Assembly: GCA_950295325.1 (NCBI GenBank)
Contig: OX485805.1
Coordinates: forward strand, 32,167,501-32,231,500
Source: Polytrichum commune
Taxonomy: Eukaryota > Streptophyta > Polytrichopsida > Polytrichales > Polytrichaceae
Length of the DNA stretch: 64,000 nt
Reading direction: 5' to 3'
Position numbers and translations under genes: made by a program
Shown here: in pieces, positions 48,199-59,755 of the stretch
Position numbering within the stretch: the stretch's first letter is position 1
Layout of the letters: each line of letters opens with the position of its first letter
The notes under the pieces: generated by a model
The model's input: only the letters and a program-made list of their open reading frames with translations
Told to the model about the DNA's origin: nothing
Databases searched by the model: none

Positions 48199-51100
48199 CT
48201 AAGGGCTTGGAGAACATTCCCTATCACTCTCCTCACCCTCATTTGCTTCTAACAAGAAAAGATTTCGTGTCCCACGCGAGAAATGACGAACGCGAGGAGG
48301 AGATGGGGACTCCGCCTTCGCAAAACAATCCGCCATTGCACTAGCATACGGGGGAAGCTCAAACGGCTTTGGAGGACTTGAAAACATGTCTCGACGAATG
48401 ACTGCGACCTCCGCTGGCTCTCTAAACACCCAAGCAAAAGGATTAGAAACATGATGACACTAGAAAATGAGAATTTGAAATCAAGGCAAACATGGCAAAA
48501 TATAGAAAGCAAACTTACGCACAAAGGAATCCGAATGCCCTCTTGGTCATCTTTTGAGGAGGATCAAAGATAGATGTAGACGGTGCGGTAACTAAGCGAG
48601 ATATACGCGCAGGCTGGGTGTCGCAACCCTTGCTAGGTCCCTTAACAATCTTGCCAATTTTCGTTTCTAGCAAAGGTTACGAGCGCTAACCATTCGCATT
48701 CCGCCATGCTAATGGATAGCTCCTCTTACCCCGGACCAATAGTTCATAGGAGGGAACCAACCCTCCTACTTTGCTTTCAGGACTCACCCCTTAATCGGTA
48801 ACCCATTTCCCCAATGTGGACTTCCATCCATGGAAGTCCAATCCTATGTTGATCATCGCGTTGCCGGAGCAACACTACAACAACCCGAAGCATACTAGGC
48901 AACTATGGCCTCACAATAGGCCAAAGCCCATGGAGGCCTTGCCGTTCGGCCTCGGGTGGGTGAGGCCACACCACCTCACCCCTATAAGCCTCTGGGACTC
49001 TACACGGAGCCCCTACCCCACCGCCAACCAACCTCTTGTCTCTCTACCAAGAGTTGGGGCCAAGTGGACATTTTCCCTTAGCTGCTGGGCCTAGAACCCC
49101 CCAGCAGCTTCAGACCATCATAACTTCCTTGTATGATGTGTGGTCATAACAACCAACCACTCCATCCTCATCTACGCTTCACGTAGATGCCGATGGACTC
49201 CTCGCTTGCCCCATTCGGGCAAGTGTTGAGGAAGTTATGCCTGTTTGAACCTTGGCAGTCCCGGGAATCACTCCCAGGCACTGCTGTACCAGGGCGCTGT
49301 CCCGGGACAGCACCCCACTCAAATGGCCATAACTCCTAGCTCACACCTCCGATTGAGGTGATCTTGAGCATTCTAGAATCACCACGCCATGAGCTACGCA
49401 TAGCTCATGGCCTCACCCTCATGCCTCCTAGTCTTTGTGGGTGGGAGGCGTTCCCAACGCCCGGGGCCCTCACCCACACTAGGATCACTTGGGCCCTCTC
49501 ACCAACGGCGCCACAAGTCCCGGGTGTCACTCCGGGGTCCCCCTTGTGCCCATGGTGTTTCGGGCACTCCTCATGGAGAGGTGCGCGACACTGGGGATCG
49601 CGCATGGGGAGTAGGAGTGAATTGAAAATGACGGGGTCACTCTCAAGGGCCACAATATGCCGCTCAAGGGAGCGACATGCTGTAATCGAACCACCTAAAG
49701 CCACGAGAGGTAAAATGTTAGTATGGAAACTAGTCAAGGAAAAATAATAGAAAATTCAAAGTAAGGATGAAGTTGAAAAACAAGGCGTACCTACACCACA
49801 CTGCCAGTCCATAATAACATCATTCTTGTCGGTGAGAGTAGCGAGAATGATGGAAAAAAAAATAGGATGCTTCTCATGGGCACCTCGCCAAGGTACCCCA
49901 TCACTGCGCATCGTCTGGCTGTTCTCATCGGTGAAGGTATTCAACCATCCATCTCGTTGGAGGTTGTAACTATACTCTTGTATGGTCTCCTCCCGCACTC
50001 TAAGAACGGAGTTAACACGAACAAAAACTTTGATGCTGAACTTCCGAGTCTGCAACAATGAAAATGAAATTGAATTGAAATGAAATGGAATTGAAATTGA
50101 ATTGAAATTGAAATGATAAGCAATACGGAAGGGGAAGATAGGGAGACTTGCTTACTACTCCAGAGGGAACAACGGGAGATTGGAGGTCCAAATCATTCAT
50201 TCCAAACCAATCTTCCGCAACGTAGAAGTCATAAGTGTGTGCCCAATCGAAAATACTCCTAGAAACACTGGCACTCGCACAATGGGCAAGAACAAGGACA
50301 CCATGATCATAGAGGTTAGATTTCGCAAATGCAAAAATACACTCATAGTATGATTCATGGAGCTTGTTCCAAGCAGGAACATCGGTGGAGATGTTCGGCA
50401 CCGGCAAATTCTCGGGAATGTCGGCGAAGAGCAAATCGAGGCCCTTGTGAGTTGTAGTCGAGGTGTTCACACGGGAACGACCTGCCCCAACCTGCAATTG
50501 AAACTTCATGAGAAAACAAGAAGGAAAGAAATAAGCAAAGTAAAGGAAAAAAAATTGAGAATTGACGAAGGCAAGTATACAAACCTTGGCAATGAACTCT
50601 TGGATGCGGGTATATGTGGGGAGGGGACCTCCGGCAACCTCGGAATCCAGCATTAGTTGAACCATGTCCATATTTTCGATGAGGGTAAGCGTGTTAGGGG
50701 CATCCGAAGAGGTGGCACTGGTATCCAAGAGAGCGGCCTTCCTTTTGCGAGGCAAAGAGAGGAGAGAAGTGCCACTATGAGATGGAGTGGCAAGAGATTG
50801 TGGATGAAATGCAGATGGAGTAACAGAGGGGGCAAGAGAGGGAGCAACGGAGGGAACGATAGATGGACTGTGTGGGAGAGTGGGTGGCTCAACTGGGGTC
50901 TTAGAAGCAGACTGAGTGAGAACTTGGGAAGATGCTTGAGTGGCGGTCTTCTTTGCTCTGCCCTTTCTCCTTGGTGCCTTAGAAGGAGGAGGGGAAGCTC
51001 AACGATGTCAGACTCCTCCAAGGTAACAATGTTATCATCCGGAGCACTACCCACAAGGCTAGCAAACAAAACCTTCTCTTCCCCGGGGACAAATCCTGCA

Positions 51101-53375
51101 GCACAATCCAAGTATCATCCACCACCTTGCAAGTGCAATTCGGAGAACTTGTTTGTTTGCGCGGTCGTGTACACGCAGAGGCTAGAAAAAATATTCACCC
51201 AGTCCGGGAGGTAGTCCGGCAAGGAAGATGAGGCCAATGCATTCTTCACAACCAATTCTCTCTGATATACCTACATGACAAAAGAAGAATATAAGAAAAC
51301 CAAGAAAACGAGCAAGAAATGAAATTAAGGAGAGGTGCAAAGTGGAGGATAGATGTATTACCGATAGGCCACACGCTTGATAGCGAGAGCCCCCTCCTCG
51401 AACTCCAAAAAATTATCACCTTTGGCAAAGACGATGTCAGGCTTATCGCCGAGGTAAGGCTTGAAGGCCTTGTCCCAAAGGACAATCCGCCAATGATCAA
51501 CGTACTCACGAGGGCGCAAGATAGTTTCTGATGCGTCCCAATCAATGTCGACGGAGAGGCTCTCCTCTAAGGTCTCAATTTCAACCGCGACTTCCTTCTC
51601 CAACTGTAGAGAGGGAGATGATTAGATATGAGATAAATGGAATAGAGGAAAATGAAAATGAAGAAGGCCGAGGAATGGATTTACCTGAGCCCAGAAGGAC
51701 GCCTTGTGTAGCCAGTCGTCCAAAGCCCTCTCCCTCATAGGCTTGTCGACGGGGAACTTGTTATCTAACCTTTCACGAAGGGGGGCGTTCCACCAGTAAA
51801 GCCACTTAGCTTTGAACGAAGCTTCGACCGGGAATGTGACAATTTTTTGCAATTTTTCAATTGTCATGTCCGTCGAAGAGAACTCATTAAAATGGCGGTC
51901 AATCTGTACACAAAATAAAAATGATTTGAATTCAAAAGAATAATAGAGTTGAAGAGTGATTTGGATGAATTGCGTTCAAGAATGATTTGAGTTCAAAAGA
52001 GTACCTCATGAAAGAAATCCTCTCCATTGTCAGGGTGTGCAACGGATATGTACTTCTCAAAAGAACGGGCCCGAATACTTTTGATTGTCCTCTCCTGGGC
52101 CTTGGTCATAACATTCCAAATCTCAGTGGCCGACCTCTCCGCAACGGGTGTGGTCTCACGGTAATGCCTCACTACAAGGTCTGCTTGAGCCGAAATGTCT
52201 CTCTGCAAGAAATGATCTTGTAAGTTCATATAATCGGCATGGAAATTATCTATGTTGGAAGCTCTAAATGATTGAATGCACAAACCATACCTTGTAAAGA
52301 AACTTAACGAACACATCCGCGGTCAAGGTGTACCAAGTTGGACGACTCTCCTTTATCTTCTCGCATGCTTTGTAGTCAGATGGCGATATGAGATCCTTGA
52401 AGGTGGACAACTCTAACCTTCCAAAAGTGCGGATTCGAAGGAGCTTGGCCGGAATGTTTGCCTTGACATAATCATGCTCGGTTGACATGAGAGAAAATAT
52501 GTGAGGAACGTGAGGTGAAAAAAATGGAAAAGAATTGAAACAAAAATGAAAAATGAATGAAAAAATGAGTGAGCTTACCAATTAATGTCGCTCATGGCAT
52601 TGAGAAATACACCGGTGTATCCTCTAGGGTCAACAACAATGCAATCCACCGAGATATGCCAACTCTTGTCATCGGCGTGGTGGTTATTGATTTGTCTCCA
52701 CCAAGCGGTGAGACGATGATTGCCTTCCCAGACGAAGAACATCTTCCCGGCGAAATGTGCAAGATCCGGATCCTCCTTGAGCTTGGCGTCAAATTCTGCG
52801 GAGGCCTCTTGCCAGAGAGGGCTCCAAGAGGCCATAATGCCAAGGGGAATGGGGAGGTCCACGGGAACGTCGTTGAAAGCAGACACGTAAAGAACCCGAT
52901 CACCCTCTCGGTATCCCATTACAAATTCACATTCCAAGCGCTGCACCTCAACCTCACTTATAGGACGGACGAGAGGGAGGGCTCTCAAGCGGCACAAAGG
53001 AATGGATAAGCGGGACTTACAGGTTGGCTTAATCTGGAGGCGTTGGATAACACCAATGGAGTCCTCCTTTTGTGATTTCCGAAGCTCAAGCTCACACACC
53101 ACGGGATCCGTGTCGGCAACTGCTTGAACGACATCTTCGCTCATTGCGAGAGCCTAACAAAAACACAAATAGTAAAACCATGCTTAGAAAGCGAGAACTC
53201 AAAAAACTTGCTCAACAAATTACTCAACAACTATCCAACTCACCTCTACTTGTAATGGGCCCTGTGAATTGAGACTCTCAACCTGCACAGCTTCAACTTC
53301 AACCGCGGGGGCCGCAAGAACAACATCCTCTCCAGATTGGGGTTGCGATTGCGCAACCTGTGAATAGTCTATATC
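48199..53375 (-). pseudogene. ParB-like plus DNA-methyltransferase-like gene 1, disrupted
   Basis: Proposed exons: 53375-53244, 53153-52579, 52476-52291, 52202-52005, 51903-51685, 51603-51362, about 51259-50585, 50491-50156, 50049-49791, 49694-49591 continued at 48613-48519, and 48421-48199. Almost all borders are GT-AG with matching phase; the second border does not match. N-terminal part: ParB/Srx-like FFVWEGNHRLTAW (near 52735-52700). Middle: unknown. Then a Pro/Ser-rich basic linker (SKAPRRKGRAKK). C-terminal part: an amino-methyltransferase-like fold in the order motif IV (LLFADIPEN in place of DPPY), EKHPIFF, then SAM motif I (DWQCGVGGSITACRSL) and ALESDPVIF. Defects: TGA in the linker exon (about 51118), a missing base in a C run near 51005, and a solo LTR in the penultimate exon. 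DNA binding and modification are inferred from the domains. Confidence 0.7.
48619..49590. mobile_element. solo LTR, copy 2, inside an exon (972 bp, TSD CTGGG)
   Basis: Starts TGTCGCAACC, ends GTGCGCGACA and is flanked by CTGGG on both sides (48614-48618 and 49591-49595). It is the reverse complement of the solo LTR at 13572-14544. On the minus strand the flanking sequence reads in one frame if the LTR and one copy of the duplication are ignored (LLLPMRDPQ before, PARISRLV after), so it landed within a coding exon. Confidence 0.88.
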
Positions 53376-53543
53376 CTAAAAACATGGAGAAAATGAGAAT
53401 TTCACAAAGAAAAGTCAATAACTTCGTAACTATAAAGAAACAAATCCTCACAAAAACAATACAAGGCCGAGAGCAAACTACAAATGGAAATGGCCGAATG
53501 CTAAGTCAAGTGGTAAACTCTAGCACTAACCTACCTACGAATG

Positions 53544-54755
53544 AGAGGCCTCGGATCCGAGGTCTCTTTTCCTACCTCCTCCTTATGCACTACCCAAAAG
53601 AAAAAGGCCAAAAGAAATCTTATGTGAACATAGCAGTTTGACTTTTAAAGCCCATACATTGTCTCCAAAATGAGGCCTCGGATTCGAGGCCTCTTCACAA
53701 ACCTCTTACTCATGTAGTACCCAAAACAAGAAGGCCGAGAGCAATCTTACACGAACATAACATTTAGATTTTTCTAGCATAAAATTCACACAAACATGAG
53801 GTCTCGGATCCGAGGCCTCTTCCCAAAACACATACTTATTCACTACCCAAAACAAGAAGGCCGAGAGCATTCGAAAATGAACATAAGATTTTCATTTTTC
53901 AAGCACATACCTTGACACAAAAATGAGGCCTCGGATCCGAGGCCTCTTCACAAAATACCTACTTATGCACTACCCAAAACAATAGGGCCAAGCGCATTTA
54001 AAAATGAGCATAACATTTTAACTTTTCATGCACATACCTTGACACAAAAATGAGGCCTCGGATCCGAGGCCTCTTCCGAATGCCCCTCCTTATAAAATAC
54101 ATACTACATAAAATGGCCGAGAGAATTCAAAAATGAACCTAACATTTTAATTTTTCAAGCACACAACCTGACTAAAAAATGAGGCCTCGGATCTGAGGCC
54201 TCTTCCAAATGCCCCTCCTTGATGATTTTAAAACCTAACCAATTTACTTGTTACATGGCTCACGGGTGTTCACCCGTGAGGTTCACATTTGATGATGTTC
54301 TAGGGGAGGTCACTTCATTGCCAAGTTGCATCACCAAAATGGGTCAAAATTTTCTCAAATGTTTTTGGAAGGTAGATATACATGATATCTATTACGGAAT
54401 AAAATATCATGACCAAATTTGATGATCATATTTTTCTAGAAAACATACCATTTCTACCTAGAATGACGCAGAATTCAACTAAAACAATTACTAGGAAAAA
54501 TGAAGATGACAAAAAATTTCAAAAAAATAACCAAAAGGTATAATCAATGATTATGAATATAGAGAAAAAAAATCATAATTTTTAAAAATATTTGACATGG
54601 AGACATCTCCCCGTGATGATGCTAAATCCTACCCAAGTTACTTGTTACATGGCCCACGGGTGTTCACCCGTGGGGCACACATTTGATCATGTTAAAACCT
54701 AACTTTTCATGCACATACCTTGACACAAAAATGAGGCCTCGGATCCGAGGCCTCT
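53544..54755. repeat. palindrome array, family C, about 127-bp period
   Basis: Arms GAGGCCTCGG and CCGAGGCCTC surround AT. Copies start at about 53545, 53672, 53798, 53925, 54052, 54181 and 54733. The first six are 126-129 bp apart. Most are perfect; others have one changed base. Spacers share blocks such as CATACCTTGACACAAAAATG and AAGGCCGAGAG, so the whole unit was amplified. The array lies between the two ParB/methyltransferase-like genes: 5' of gene 1 and running into the 3' end of gene 2. Confidence 0.88.
54237..54690. repeat. palindrome pair, family D, in a direct repeat
   Basis: Two copies of a 22-bp palindrome, 54259-54280 (arm CTCACGGGTG, centre TT, arm CACCCGTGAG) and 54653-54674 (arm CCCACGGGTG, centre TT, arm CACCCGTGGG). 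Both sit in a shared flank (ACTTGTTACATGG before, ACACATTTGAT after). Between them the sequence is AT-rich and non-coding. The outer arm bases differ between copies but remain paired in each. Confidence 0.8.
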
Positions 54756-55254
54756 TCCGAATGCCCCTCCTTATGAAATACATACTACAGAAAATGGCCG
54801 AGAGAATTCAAGAATTCTTGAGTGAATCCTGTTGCCCCTTCCTCCACCTCCCCCTCCACTTTCTCTGCTTCCTCCTCCTCCTCCTCCTCCTCCCCCCCCT
54901 CCTCCCCAACCTCGCCACCTGCTCCCATCGACGGATTGCCCGGATGCAACCCGATGAGCGGCTCTGGCAATTGAACGGGGGCACGCATGGCGAATTCACC
55001 CGGGTTGATTCGCCTCGCCATATCCAAAGGATTCTCGCCCCCCTCGACTATCTCTTCAACGTAGGATCCGGGTATCCAGTCAAGGATGTCCATTTTCTTG
55101 GCCAGTGCCTTCTGGGTCCTGTAAAATTGAACATCGGCATCCTCCACATAGGAGTAGATGTTCAACCCAGACATCTGCACAATCCAAATCAATAGTATTA
55201 GTATAAACTAATGAAGAGTAAGGAAAATGACATCCAAAATAAAATAAGAATAGT

Positions 55255-55352
55255 TAGTTTGGGTCGAGCGACCCAAACTAGGGCATGCACAGTTTGGGTC
55301 GAGCGACCCAAACTATGGGCATACCCAGTTTGGGTCGCTCGACCCAAACCGT
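55255..55352. repeat. three family-A palindromes in the last intron of gene 2
   Basis: Copies at about 55257-55278, 55291-55312 and 55328-55350, with arms GTTTGGGTCG and CGACCCAAAC and centres AG, AG and CT. They lie between the donor at 55384 and the acceptor at 55175 of gene 2. Confidence 0.85.
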
Positions 55353-56370
55353 CCGTATAGGGCTTTCAGGGTTCTTTGCTTACCATTGCTGCAAAAATCG
55401 GTTTGGATCCCCCGAAAACGTTGAAGATGCAGTCCCCTCTCTTGGTGAGGGTCCTCATCATCCGCAGGTAGAACTCCATGCGCAGCTCATCCGCGGGGTA
55501 GTTGGCGTACTTCGCCTCGTCATACAAGCTCCTGCTGGTACCCAACCCTTCTTGGACTTGGAAGAGCTTTTCCATCCTGGCTATAGGATGGTTGGGCACC
55601 TTAAGTAGATCAGCTTTGTACACGAAGTACAAGCACAACACGTTGACGATCTTCGTCTTCTTGTCTTTCAACGTGCTGTACGCCCCCTCCGCCGGTGCAG
55701 CAACGTAGTGAGATTTCGAGACGGCATACTCCGGCTGCAATTTGCGCATGATCTCGTAAACCTGCTCTGCCCTCCTGTCCTCGACAATCCAGAGCCAGAC
55801 GTCGACCTCCCTGAATTTGGGGCTGGCGTAGTCCACGAACTTCGACAAGAAAGCATCGTAAAAAGGGGTGCTCATAGTCCCCTCGAATGAGGCTCCAGGG
55901 ATATTCCTGAAGTCTATCATTCCGAAGGGGAAGCGGTCCCCGGCTTTAGTCCTGATCGCCTTCCTGGACTCAGAGCCCGGCCAACCTTGGATCCTGAGAG
56001 GCTCGACGGTGACCATGTTGAATTGCGCATCGCCTTCGAAACTGACGATCTTCTTCTCCTTTATGAAGTTGGAGAAGGCCCGCGCTGAGTGTTCGGGAAG
56101 CACCCGGTTCCTCCCCCCCTTCACGAGCTTGGATATGAGGAAGTCGTCTCCCGCCTCCCTCATGAGTGCCGCCATGGACGCATTGGTGAACTTATATTCG
56201 GCTTTGAAGGCCCTCCAGTGCGCCTCGTCGACCTCTCCGTCCACGATGAGCTTCTTCTCGGGCACCAGCTTGTGCAGCTCTTGGACGATGGTCATCTTCT
56301 TCTTCCTGTTCTCCGTCCATTCCTTTATGGTGTAGTGTGGTACTTTTGGGCCACCCCCTTTCGAGGGAGC

Positions 56371-59164
56371 CTAAAAGTATCATACAAGCCCTTCGGTGAA
56401 GGTGGCCTGCATTTGCAGGCGCCCAAGCCGAACCCGGATGATAGGTGTATAACGTGAGTAGTTAGATTTTTAAGGGAGATTAAATATGCGTCGTAGTACC
56501 TCCGGAGGTTAGGCCTTAGTTTTTTACTAGTGTGGCTTTAAACTCCACTAACCAATTTCATATTTAGTTCTAACCTTAACCTACACCTATTCTACGCGCA
56601 GACGCACCAGCCTTGAAACCAAGGCAATCCTAATTTGTGAATTGGGATGGTTCTGATACACCCAACCGGGTGTGACTCATACCACCCTAACTCAACGAAC
56701 GGAATAACGACAATTTGATGGACCATTCAATTCTTCCTATTTCTTTATTTAGTTCTATTTAGTTTTCTAAGCGGGGGAACTTGGCCTAAGTCCCACCCTT
56801 CACACAAATTCCTTCTTAATTACTTACTTTTGTTTGCACGTCCTAACTTACTACATTAACATATTAGGCATCACCCCTTACCTCGGGTCTCTTGCCAACA
56901 AGGGTTTACGATTTATTTTGTATGTTTTGATTGTTAAATGTGTTTACACTGGATAGACCACGAAATGCAACTCAATGGGACCAGGGTGACGGGCGACCTG
57001 TAGGTTCAACCTGTTGCGCAATCTTCATAAATTGGGGCCATTACTCCCAATCTATGGGGCCAACAACATAATAGTGGATTCGCGGGTCATTAACCCCACC
57101 TTTCCACCAACAACATTCAGAGTGGTCGTGTCGGTGATTAATCCGACTTACCACACACGAAACTTGCTAATAAATGAAGCTACTACCACAAAACATACCA
57201 AGGGCCCCGAAAACAATGGAATTGGGTACTCCCTTGGCGGTCAAGTGGTCAAGCCACTTGACCTTACGAGATAGGTGAGTGGGTTTAGAGATGCGTACCT
57301 TAGCCGTGCTCCCTCCAATCCTAAATGGAAGGCTTAAGGTTAGTTAATTTACCTCAATTTTCCTCGGTTGATTTGGGCTTGATGTAGGCCGAGCCGCTAC
57401 CTCCTTCCTTGCTCCACTTTCCGAGCGTCGACCTTGCCTCCTTCTTTGTAACTAGTTTGGTAGTAAGCGTACCTTAGTTAACAATTAAAATATAAAGTGT
57501 TATTTTGCCCTGTAATTTAATCCTAAGCATAATATTTATACTTAGTGCACCAAATTATCTTTCCAATGATCTAAAAATCACTCTAATCGGATAAGAAATG
57601 CAAAAGTTATGAGGGTTGGAAGTGTGAGGTCGATTCAACCGACCCTTCCAACCCACCTATCTACCTTCTAACTTCAAAAATTCATAGCACATTCCTTACT
57701 ACTTGGATCTAGGCTTTCCTTATACCATTGGAAAGCTATGAACAAGCTCTAACTAGAAAAAATTATGACATCAGCAGGTTAAGCTAATAGAAATTCAGCG
57801 GACTCCTTGTAACACAGCAGTCAATCAAGAAGGCTTAAACTATGTATCTCGCCTTCAACAATTCATATCTAATTCAAATCTTAGTCAAATCAAACGTTCT
57901 ATATGACCCTGGAGAGATATTAAAAAGATGTATTTGATAAAAATATGTGATTAGAAAGGTAAGCCGAAGTGAACCCAGCAGGTCCTCTGTAATGCAGCAG
58001 TCAACCAAAAGTTCTCAAACTATGTGTCCCATCTTGCACAATTCATATCTAATTCAAATCATGCTCAAATCAAATGTTCTAAGCCATTTTGGAAAGCTAC
58101 ACAAAAGTTCTACTTGGGAAAAATATAATTTCTTGGAATTAAAATTCCTATTGGGCTCGCAGGTCTGATCCAGCAGCCGCTACCCACTAGACCACCCAGT
58201 TTTTCTACTCCATCTTTGAAAATCCATAACTAATTGTCATCTCAACCAAATCACAAATGGGAAACGGCTATGGATAGCTATATGAAATCTCTCTAAGAGA
58301 AAAATGATAAGTATCTTGTTCTAGCTTTTGAACTAAGCCTTCAGGGCATTGGCAGATGAGGTCTATAATGCCTCTACTCAAAACTCTACCATCCAACCTA
58401 CCTCTACAAAAGAAGGAATAATTTTGTTGGTGTGTTAATAAACACACAACCTAACTAGGAGAGAGAGAGTAGAGGAGGTTCTCAAGCCTTTCTTTTAGAC
58501 CATTGAGAATACATGCTAAAGGATTTTTTCCTAACTACATTGAAGCAGGGCTTCGCCCAAAAACTAGAGAAAGAGAGAGAGCTACAAGGTGGAAGGAGGG
58601 GTTTTTAAACCCTCTCACAAAAGGGTTGGACCCCTCCTCCACCGGATCCATTTTTCAAACCCTTTCCCGAAATTTTGGCTCGGGGGTTTTCCCGGTTGAG
58701 GTTGCCATCCTCTCGCCGAGGTGGCTCCGACAGAAAACCTTTAGAAATCTTTCTAATTTTTCCGCCATCGAGTTGGCAAGGGGGCAAGTGGGCAAGTAGC
58801 CCCCTTGCTCTCTTTCTTTTTTTCTTCAAAATTCTTCACGCCGATTTTATCTTCTTACCTAAACCACCTCTAATAGTCTTGTGTGCCTCACACTAACTAA
58901 TAAACTAACACTTGCTTAGCTAGCATTTACTAACATTTGCTTAATAGCTAGCATCTACTAATATTTGCTTAGCTAGTTGTTTTTACTAGCTAGCACATTT
59001 TTTCTACTTTGCTATCTTCTAGCACTACTTAGTTTCATTTTGACCTTCCTTCTTCTAGGCTAAATGCTAAATGAACTAATTTTTCCTAAATTCCCTATCA
59101 ATTCTAACTTTTAATGCTAACATTCTAACTAAAAGTGATCCCGCAGAGTGGTGGACCACTCAAA
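56371..59164 (-). other. long intron or insertion in gene 2
   Basis: A stretch of 2.8 kb between two coding exons, with no recognised coding sequence. It is richer in AT than the exons. An imperfect inverted repeat (GGGTTGGAAG with CTTCCAACCC, enclosing GGTCG and CGACC) lies at about 57613-57655. Short degenerate duplications such as CAATTCATATCTAATTCAAA (57860 and 58039) suggest old repeats. It may be a dead transposon, but no ends were found. Confidence 0.45.
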
Positions 59165-59557
59165 GGGTTCACATGTAGCATGAAGGGACGAAGATCTTGG
59201 GTTTGGTGAAGACGATCTTGGGGTGGACCCAGCATCTCTTCGCCGTCGTCTCCACGTGTAGGATGTGGGACGCCGCTTTTCCCATCTCTGTCTCGGAAAG
59301 ACCTTGAAGAGCATGCCGGTGTCGGGGTCCATAAGGTCCCCCGTCTCGTGTTTTTAAAAAACACTCCTCCATTTTCCCCACACGGAGTCGGACGCGGTGA
59401 TCAAATATATTTCTCCTCGCAACTCGTTATATTTTTTTTGCTTCTGGCTAGCATTGTCTATCGAGGAGAATTTATTGATCATCTGATATTTGAAGTCCTG
59501 CACACGTAGCCAACAATTCATTTAGACAACATCTCATGGAATAACAAATGTAACAGC

Positions 59558-59755
59558 AGTTTGGATCGATCGATCCAAACTATAAACCTGGTAAAGACAA
59601 CAAAGCCATGGAAGAGTTTGGGTCGAGCGACCCAAACTATAAACCTGGTAAAGACAACAAAGCCATGCAAGAGTTTGGGTCGACCGACCCAAACTATGAA
59701 TTTGTTGAAGACACTAAAACAATGAAAGAGTTTGGGTCGGTCGACCCAAACATAC
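59558..59755. repeat. four family-A palindromes directly after an exon donor
   Basis: Copies start at about 59560, 59616, 59674 and 59731, 55-58 bp apart, with centres AT, AG, AC and GT. The copy at 59560 has GGATCG in one arm and CGATCC in the other: both arms differ from the consensus in a matching way. The last copy begins about 9 bases inside the intron after the donor at 59760 of gene 2. Spacers share ACCTGGTAAAGACAACAAAG. Confidence 0.88.

Noticed and set aside
49357-49747. Frames inside the solo LTR (also 13472-13803 and 14166-14390)
   Set aside because: The LTR is non-coding. Frames on both strands at both LTR copies are incidental.
54808-54999. Arg-rich frame on the minus strand
   Set aside because: Out-of-frame shadow of the poly-Glu C-terminus of gene 2, which has the better splice and motif support.
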